A stretch of 64,000 nt of DNA from Prunus persica (Eukaryota; Streptophyta; Magnoliopsida; Rosales; Rosaceae). How positions within the stretch are numbered: the first letter of the stretch is position 1; each line of letters starts with the position of its first letter. Location of the stretch: contig NC_034014.1 in NCBI RefSeq assembly GCF_000346465.2, forward strand, positions 30,017,777 to 30,081,776. Reading direction: 5' to 3'. A program made the translations under genes and the position numbers. Below the pieces are notes generated by a model. It did no database searches, was not told where the DNA came from, and saw only the letters and a list, made by a program, of their open reading frames with translations. This document shows, one piece after another, positions 57,201 to 64,000 of this stretch.

Positions 57201-60200
57201 ATTTGATCGAAGAAGGTTATCACATTATAATTCATCATATATCAATTCAATCACCTTTAAAAAAGGCAAATAATTCTACACATCAACTATCACAGCATAA
57301 TTTATTGAAATATTATCATTACTATTATCCATGAAAGAGCGATAAAAAAAAACTTACTGGGAATTAAGCAATGCAAAAGAGCCAACTTATTTTCCAAGTA
57401 CAAAAAGGTACAATCAAATGGTAGCACATTTCTGATCTAAATATTGTCGGTTGACATTGTCCCCTTCTTTTCGTGCATGCAATTACATTTTCTTTCAAAA
57501 TTAACAAATAAATTTAATCTACAATAGAAGCTTAACCATACTAAGATAAAATAGATCCATAATTTTTTATTTTATACAGTAATACTGACCTCACTCAACC
57601 CTTGAGCAGCTCCAGAGCGCTCAACATTACTATTATCAGATTTAAGTGTATCAAACAGCCATGGAACAAGATCTGGGAAATGATCTTCGCCCATTCCCCG
57701 TATAAGGGATCCAAGGGCCCTTGCTGCAACTGACCGAACTTCAGGAATTGGATCCACAAGAACCTAGTTTTTGGGGCACAAATAATTAGAAAATAGTTAA
57801 ATAAAAGAGTCAAATTACCACTCTTACAAAAGGGTACCTTTTTCACTTCAGGAAGAAGCAACCCAATATATGGAATCATATCCTTAGGTTCCGTAACTAA
57901 TGAACACATATTGCCAACAATTTGTGCTGCTTTCTTTTTAGTCTCTGCACTCCTTTCCCGCAGCCCTCTATGAACTATCGGCACCAACAGTGCCAGTGAA
58001 GGAGCATCAATTGTATTAATAAAAGTTGTCTGCAAATAATTCATGAGCATTCAAATCAATAAAAGAGGGAAACAAACTTATTAGAAAGTAGTAGAGTTCA
58101 GTTTGCAAATCCTTACTTGTAAGAGAATATCAAGAGAGTACTTCGTATAGTCATTTGGATCTGTCAGACCCAGTAAAAGAGTTGGGACCAAGGAAGCTAT
58201 TTCCGGATTCTTTATTACACTCCCAACCTAAGAGTGAGTACCACCAAAAAAGAAAAAGAAAAATTAACAATGACTATAAGAGAAACATAGGTAACTTCAT
58301 TGCACAATCTAAAAACCTGTTGAAGGGCTGTTTGTCCTGCTGACTGAACTTTAGGATGTGTATCTGTTAAAACCTGAAAGAACAAGAAAAGGTAAAGAAT
58401 AAAGCACAAAACTATGCACATTCTATAAGTGCCACAGATACTCATGTCCATATAAAGACAAACCTCGGTCAGTTTTGGCACAATCTTAGGGAGACACTGA
58501 GACAGCTGTTGAGGAGCACAATAGGCCATAGCCCCAAGCAGTTGGACACTACTTTGCTTTGTTCGCCAAGCTTTATCTTCAAGACCCTATCAAAATAATA
58601 TAATTCATCACTTAATAACTGGCCATGATTAAGGAAATGCAGCAGAGGACATTATATAGAAATTAAATTATATTGATAGAAATTAAATTGTACAAGAAAA
58701 CAGAGGACAAGATGTTCACTGACTTCACATCCTACTGACAACATCTAATAACAAGGTCAGCAGCAAAATACACCAGTAAACATCATTACACAGCCACTCT
58801 AGGTAACAGCAGCACAATAGCTCTGGACACTCATACATATAGAATACAAAGAGGGCTAAACAAAAATACATGACCACCAAGGAAAGATATGCGCATTAAG
58901 ACAGGAAAAGTTTGATGCCTACGTGATGTGCTTTAAGATAAGTAAGACAATAACACTTTAGTAGTTGCATAATTCCCACGCATCAAAAGACAATAACACT
59001 TTAGTACTTGCATAATTCCCACGCATCAAAAGACAATAACGCTTTAGTACTTGCATAATTCCCACGCACAAATTTGATGCAGAAAAAATTTCTGACAAAA
59101 AGGGAGCAGCTACCTCCAACATACTTCAGAAATTAAAATTACAAAAACTTGACAATTAAGCCCTTTTCTTTTCAAACAAGTTCAAAGAAATAGATAAATA
59201 AGTAAGATATAAAATACAAGTACCACTCAGCTGAGAGACAATGAGCGCCACTTTCATGACATCTGTTGGATTGATCCAGCGGCACAGACAATGAATCTTA
59301 GTAACCCATTTTACAACCGTATTCCTTACTAACCTGGAAAGATGAACAGCCTCCGTTCTACCATCTTCTACGGTGGAACAGTACAAACATCTCTCTGCTC
59401 CATCTTCATTTCTCTGTCTTACTGTCCCTTTACGTCTCGCTCTTTCCACACACATTCGTCCTTCACATGTTTGATTCTCAAAGGACAAATCTGTGTGGAA
59501 AGAGAGAGGTAGAAAGACAGCAAGAGAGGAATGAAGATAGAGGAGAGAAATGTTTGTATTGTTCCACTGTAGGAGATGGTAGAACGGAGGCTGTTGAGGT
59601 TTCCTAGTAAGGAATACGGGCTGTAAACTGGGTTAATAAGACTCCAAAAGTCTCTGCTGCTGGATTAATCCAATGGATGTCATGAAAGTGGTGCTCACTG
59701 TCCCTTAATTTTTGTCCCTCAGGTGAGGGGGATTGATATAAAATACCTTTAAAAGAGATGGGAGGACCAGTTTAACTCCTTGAGCACTAAGTTGGGACAT
59801 CATTGCACGAGCTGCACACTCAGCACCTTCACGAACTGCAACAACTTGATCAGAGAACGAAACCAACAGTAGTGGCAACATTTGAATTACATACCTGCAT
59901 CAAAAAGATGATTGGGGAGAGAGAGAGAGAGACAGAGAGAGACAGAGAGAGAGTTCAGAAGAATAATAAAGCCCATATGGACAATCACTTCTTTGTACAT
60001 AACTGTTCACTTACGGTTCAAATAGTCGTCCAAGTGATTCGCAGAGACACTCAAATCCAAGCAAAGCTCCTTCACGACATTTTGCAGAACTCCTGTGATT
60101 CAAACGATATACAAAGAAGAAAGGCTTGACTAGTATTTACACAAAGGAAAATATATATATATTTTTTTTATAAAGAAAACAACAATAAAATGCAGAAGAA

Positions 60201-63200
60201 ACAGAAAGTGTAGAGGGATTGAGCCTTATCACTTGCAGTCTAATACCTCGCAATCTTTACTCTTGAAATTTGAAGTTATTCCATTCAGACCAAACCACCA
60301 ACACAGAATATGTAACATTCATTCAATGACTAATTAGTGTACCTGACCTATATTTCTTCTTTTTTTATATAACGATATTAAATTCGCTTGTATTTCTTGG
60401 AATACTATGTTTAGCAATAACACTATCTAAATATCACAAAACATGAGTTTCTACAACATATACATAAATACCAGTCAACTTCTTAAACCAGGGTTAGAAA
60501 CCAACCTATCTACAAGACCTTCTTGTAGTAGAGTTACAATCCCATACTTCTTCAAGCAAGAAATACCGAATCCCTTGACCACCCCAGCAAGCCCAAAAGC
60601 AGCTCCTCGACGTTCCCCATATTTGTCACTCTTCATCAGTTTATCCAAAAGCCTTGAGACAAGAGCTGGTCCATCATCCTTGTACAGGAAAAAGAATAAA
60701 ATTAGCTTTCATCTTAACGTCAATACGGTATCTATCAACATAAACAATGTCATAAATCAATTTCTGGATGGGAAAACAAACTTGATTTAACAGGATAACT
60801 ACTCTCATTTAAAGGTAAATCCGGTTTTACTTAACAGGGTCCCTTTTTTCAATAGTATTTTCATGGACTGCTTGACAACACAAAAATGCATGGGCAAGAA
60901 ATGCAGTTCCATGGGCATTTAGTCTAATAACAATATACTTATCTATATAGTTGTCTGTGTATTCAAATGTGTCCAAGGCTTGCATAAACAATTACTGAAA
61001 TAAAAGCAAACAAGGGAAAGTGTTAAGACTTTAATTCATACTTGCTTTGATTGCATTAATGGAGATAGGCATGCGGAAACCGCCCGTTGAACAGCTTCTG
61101 ATGGAGTGTTTAACACATCCAACAACTTCTCTACAACAGTATGAACTTTTGGATCATCCTGTTCCAGAGTACAGATATAAGCTAAACTAAATTCCAGAGG
61201 GGAAAAGAAAGAAAGAAAGAAACAGTAAATACAGCACCTTTGCCAAGTGTTTTGCCAATGCTCCGGTGAAAATAACAACTCCCTCACGAACCAAATCATA
61301 TTTCTCTTCATCCGATGCCTAAGAAAATTCACAAGTTATGACAGATGTATTATGAAGTTCCTACAATAGCTTGGCATGGAAACAACAGTTCCAGCATTTA
61401 CCACCAAAACAGACACGAAACGAAATCAAAGCTCCAAAAGTTCTGCCAACACCATCTCTATTTAGAAAAGGAGAATAACCTTTTTGTTTAAGTAGTTCTC
61501 AAAGATGGGAAATAGCAAAGAAACGTTATCCCTGCCATGCTTATCAATAATCATAATACCAGCAGTAATCATTCTTCCCCTAACATCAGCATTAGGATCT
61601 GCCTGCATATTGAGCAGCATTCACAAAGTGGTTAAAATCAACTACAACTCCTTTTCTAACAAGGATGAAACTGAAGAAAAGAATCTCTCTTTCCAATTGA
61701 ATGCATAGCTCATGCTTCGGAAAGAACAATGTAAACTTTACCAGTGCTCTAGAAATCAGAAATGTCATAACAACAGGAAGGTCTTTCGTTCTGAGTACAT
61801 CAGCAGAAGAATGTAATGCCAAGGCTACACCTTGTCGGCCCAGCCAACCAGCATCAACATTGTCCTCAGTCAAACCAGCATCACGAATATACACAGAAAA
61901 TAAAGTAGAAAGAGATTCCTGAATAATAATAACAATACGCTTTTGAGATGGGTACAACAAAAATGCAAGTCAATGTAAGTTGACGGTTCAAAATCAGACA
62001 AACCTGTATAGTATCTGGACATTCATCCAAAGCAGCAGCTAATGCCTCCGCAGCAGCAAAACGAACATTATAATTGATATGGGAAAGTGCTTTGAAAAGG
62101 CCTGAATAGTCAGTCCCAAAGTCATACCCATAGCGATCCCATAAATCCTCTGCTGCTTCTGCAACTGACTGAATCAAAAGCACAAAGAAAACAAAGTAAA
62201 TGAGGCCAAGGAGGATGGAGAAAATTTTGTAACTGTAAACTAAACTACAGCTAAATCTCCAAAATTCACGCAACAAAGGCATTTCAAAGGTCAAAATTAA
62301 GGTCCCATTCCAAGGCTATATCATTTAGCCACGCACTTGCACACAAAACTTCAGCCATCAGATGGGACCCTATCCATCAGTCAAAGAAATAATTGGTGCA
62401 CCAAACCTTTTCAGGGTCATGTAAAGCAACCCAAATGCTTGTAGCAACCTCAACGTTCTGAGGAAGAGAATGACTGGCAACAGCAGGAATACATTTGACA
62501 GCACTTAGGCAGGCCATTCTAACATGAACATCTTTCGCATAAACCCCATATAGAGCCTGAAGAAAGACATATTCATGAAGGATGAGTACTATGAAAGCAC
62601 ATCAATGAAACAATTGAACTAGAAATAGAAATAGCATACTGGTGCCACTTCATCTGGTCGCAGACCCAAACACAACTCATTCAACGCAGGTCCAACAGAC
62701 GCTTGATAAGCAGGAACAACACCAAGAACATGATAAAGAACCTGAGAAAAGATAAAGTAAATAAATGAAAGGCAACAAATAGCAATAAATTAAAATTTGT
62801 GGAAAATTCATGTGAATTTGTGCCCAAGGAAAATCCATAACTGAAATCATTTGAAGCCTCGGAAGGGGTAATAGGGGGTCCATGTGCAAATAAAGAATCC
62901 GAAGCACATCATCGTGAAGTCCAGTCTTCTTAGAGCATAACAGAATTCGCTCCATTATCTGATAACATAACCATATAAAAGAAAAGATTAGTCTAAGAGA
63001 AGCACCATTCAGCTGAATCCGTAATATGGGAAAGCAGGAGAACTTACAGGGAAGACGAAGGTAAAAGAATCTACAGGAAGCGGTCCAGATTTACAAGATA
63101 CAGAAAGGCCATTAATTATTCGCTCAAATAGACTCAAATACGGTTTTTCATTGGCTTCCGCTTCACCAACTGATGGAATCATATCACCCACAAGACGAAC

Positions 63201-63350
63201 TTCTTCAGTCACAACTAAGCGCAAAGCTGTAGCAATGTCAAGGGCCCAATTACAGAGAGGTGGAGCAGTGCATCTAGCAAGTTTCACCACAGTTTCAAAT
63301 GCCACATCACTGACTATTGGTGACCTTAGCAATGGATCAACATAGTTAAC
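45201..63350 (-). CDS. GCN1: GCN1 homologue (translational activator, HEAT repeats), C-terminal 1740 codons, partial
   Basis: 41 exons, in frame throughout: 63350-63048, 62958-62842, 62741-62640, 62556-62407, 62168-62004, 61918-61742, 61602-61480, 61318-61238, 61158-61042, 60678-60506, 60092-60015, 59894-59747, 58586-58464, 58373-58317, 58227-58117, 58029-57838, 57763-57590, 56764-56654, 56557-56488, 56375-56297, 55776-55674, 55591-55421, 55326-55090, 54766-54660, 54556-54505, 54421-54315, 54205-54146, 54048-53934, 53734-53624, 53536-53399, 53322-53200, 53067-52996, 49000-48888, 48238-48080, 47406-47310, 47231-47049, 46280-46086, 46005-45826, 45731-45599, 45480-45402 and 45237-45201. The 5' end lies beyond the window. 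The product is one long array of HEAT helices. It includes the eEF3-like part ([20 protein letters not shown], then [20 protein letters not shown]) and the later region known in yeast to bind GCN2. GCN1 binds stalled ribosomes and activates the kinase GCN2, which phosphorylates eIF2alpha; the Arabidopsis homologue is also called ILITYHIA. The C-terminus is acidic ([11 protein letters not shown]). Two introns hold transposons. Confidence 0.93.
48702..48793. repeat. Perfect 46-bp tandem duplication in a GCN1 intron
   Basis: A unit starting CATTAGTGAAGACATCAATC occurs twice without a change, at 48702-48747 and 48748-48793. Confidence 0.92.
49264..49639 (+). repeat. 5' LTR
   Basis: 376 bp. A TATA box TATAAATA is at about 49453-49460. 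An internal near-repeat TCTTATTAGTTAATTTG occurs twice (about 49319 and 49377). Compared with the 3' LTR it differs by about two substitutions and two bases of length near 49507-49515. Confidence 0.95.
49642..49655 (+). promoter_or_regulatory. Primer-binding site for initiator tRNA-Met
   Basis: TGGTAATCAGAGCC is complementary to the 3' end of tRNA-iMet plus CCA (TGGTATCAGAGCC expected), but has one extra A. Confidence 0.8.
49689..51444 (+). pseudogene. Retrotransposon gag-protease region, frameshifted
   Basis: The frame starts at ATG 49689 ([13 protein letters not shown]), with a coiled-coil-like start. The gag core [20 protein letters not shown] follows near 50228-50287. A frameshift near 50410-50430 and an in-frame stop near 50476 break it; the sequence continues in the next frame to 51444. 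That part has a zinc knuckle [14 protein letters not shown] (C-x2-C-x4-H-x4-C, about 50863-50904) and a retropepsin-like [12 protein letters not shown] and LLGRPW. The active-site Asp is followed by Gly-Gly rather than Ser/Thr-Gly, so the protease is probably dead or altered. Confidence 0.8.
51445..52242 (+). pseudogene. Reverse transcriptase remnant fused to pol C-terminal end
   Basis: The stretch around 51690-51860 reads [16 protein letters not shown] and [19 protein letters not shown], the entry of Ty3/Gypsy reverse transcriptase. After a frame change near 51890 comes [19 protein letters not shown]. The sequence then jumps at about 51950-51965 to a tail ending [15 protein letters not shown] before a stop at 52242. 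The catalytic motif region, RNase H and integrase are missing, so the jump marks a deletion of several kilobases. Confidence 0.7.
52289..52662 (+). repeat. 3' LTR
   Basis: 374 bp, almost identical to the 5' LTR and directly preceded by the purine tract. Confidence 0.95.
56765..57589. other. Long GCN1 intron with local duplication
   Basis: AATTTCAATAAGGATATTTC occurs at 57041 and 57105, and ATCATGCCATCAGAAAAG at 57076 and 57166. This indicates a local duplication with divergence. No other feature was seen. Confidence 0.6.
58946..59070. repeat. 43-bp minisatellite, three copies, in a GCN1 intron
   Basis: A unit starting GACAATAACACTTTAGTA with core TTGCATAATTCCCACGCA begins at 58946, 58989 and 59032. 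The copies differ at only one or two positions. Confidence 0.9.
59218..59734. mobile_element. MULE-like foldback element abutting a GCN1 splice donor
   Basis: 517 bp. The left half (about 59224-59475) and right half (about 59478-59729) are inverted copies over about 240 bases, sharing CACTTTCATGACATC, CAGCCTCCGTTCTACCATC and GTATTCCTTACTA. The flanks share GATATAAAATAC (59206-59217 and 59735-59746), a duplication of up to 12 bases. The right flank copy is exactly the first 12 intron bases on the GCN1 strand (GTATTTTATATC) and so supplies the working splice donor of exon 59894-59747. No coding. Confidence 0.85.
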
Positions 63351-64000
63351 CTGATATTAGATGAAAGGTTAACAATTAAGCCATTATTACATCAGATCTT
63401 ACACATTATCAGAAAATTTGGTCTGAACAAAGTTCATAACAAAAAGCCAATGAAATAAAGGGATAGAGGCAGTGAATTAATAGCAGCAAAGCAGAAAGTC
63501 AATCATCAAAAATAACATTATTAAATTCTTTTGTTCGGTGAACATCAAGGAAGCGCCCGAGATCATATACCACAGAGATGGCAGCAAATCAGCAAGCCCA
63601 ATTCTATACTATGGAAGATGGTAACTGAAGTACTTCCCCCTAAGACTGACTATAACTAAAATACTTTCATTTTGGTAGAAAATTTATCCCCTTCTGTATC
63701 ACATGCAGAAATTATATGCGATACAAGTAACAACACTCAAAGCAAACTTGCTTTTGAATGTCACTGAAAAAGAAGTTTTAAAGTGATGCACATCTAATTA
63801 ATTTGGGAACATTTAACAGCAAACATCGTCAAAGAAACCTGATAGGAAGAAAAATTATGGTAAAAAGTCTTCATTCTGGATAGTAAACGTAAATTTAAAT
63901 ATTCTGAAAAAAGCAAAATCAAAATCCATCTAAAAAAAATGGAAGGAAGAGATAACAAGCTGGAGAAAGACAACAATCCAAAAATAGCAAAAACATATTC
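63351..64000. other. GCN1 intron running out of the window
   Basis: No further exon is recognisable on the minus strand. The next upstream exon must lie beyond 64000. Confidence 0.6.

Overview
This is a plant nuclear window, about two thirds AT. It carries multi-exon genes with GT-AG introns, organelle-targeted proteins, a cytosolic initiator tRNA and many small transposons. The families present (AMT1, LRK10L kinases, neprosin, B3/DUF313, a GCN1 homologue) point to a dicot. A woody Rosaceae-like genome is a guess only.

Layout. 1-4.0 kb has no large gene; I see one possible 46-codon peptide gene (685-825, minus) and a near-perfect 49-nt hairpin. 4.0-8.4 kb is a six-exon TENA-HAD fusion (TH2-type thiamine monophosphate phosphatase, minus). 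8.4-13.2 kb is transposon-rich: two inverted copies of one retroelement tail, a poly(A) retroposon with a 13-bp target duplication, cysteine-rich peptide exons, and twin 183-bp MITEs. Next come tRNA-iMet (13251), a small cupin gene (13593-14115) and exosome subunit CSL4 (15262-17024). Two LRK10L-type receptor kinases stand head to head (17478-20303 minus; 20782-22963 plus). Then follow an unnamed plastid membrane protein (23754-25808), a SINE (27450-27589) and an intronless AMT1 ammonium transporter (28857-30386).

30.8-42.0 kb holds two B3/DUF313 genes, a truncated third copy and a seven-exon neprosin-domain gene, all minus. A tandem segmental duplication links them: an ancestral unit of about 1.35 kb, running from inside the B3 gene to just past the neprosin stop codon, was copied. 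This made the truncated B3 copy at the junction near 35885. Copy 2 later received two DNA transposons, whose empty sites survive in copy 1.

45.2 kb to the end is the C-terminal two thirds of GCN1 (41 exons, minus, 1740 codons, 5' end outside the window). One intron carries a very young, internally deleted Ty3/Gypsy-type LTR element (49264-52662). Another carries a long-TIR MULE-like element whose target duplication is the splice donor itself.

The genes are independent loci, not a pathway. I find no CRISPR, operon or prokaryotic feature. The most unusual protein feature is the minus-strand receptor kinase, in which the segment from the membrane to the glycine loop is repeated about four times in tandem. 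Exon limits were set by hand from GT/AG sites and reading-frame continuity; every multi-exon model given stays in frame throughout.
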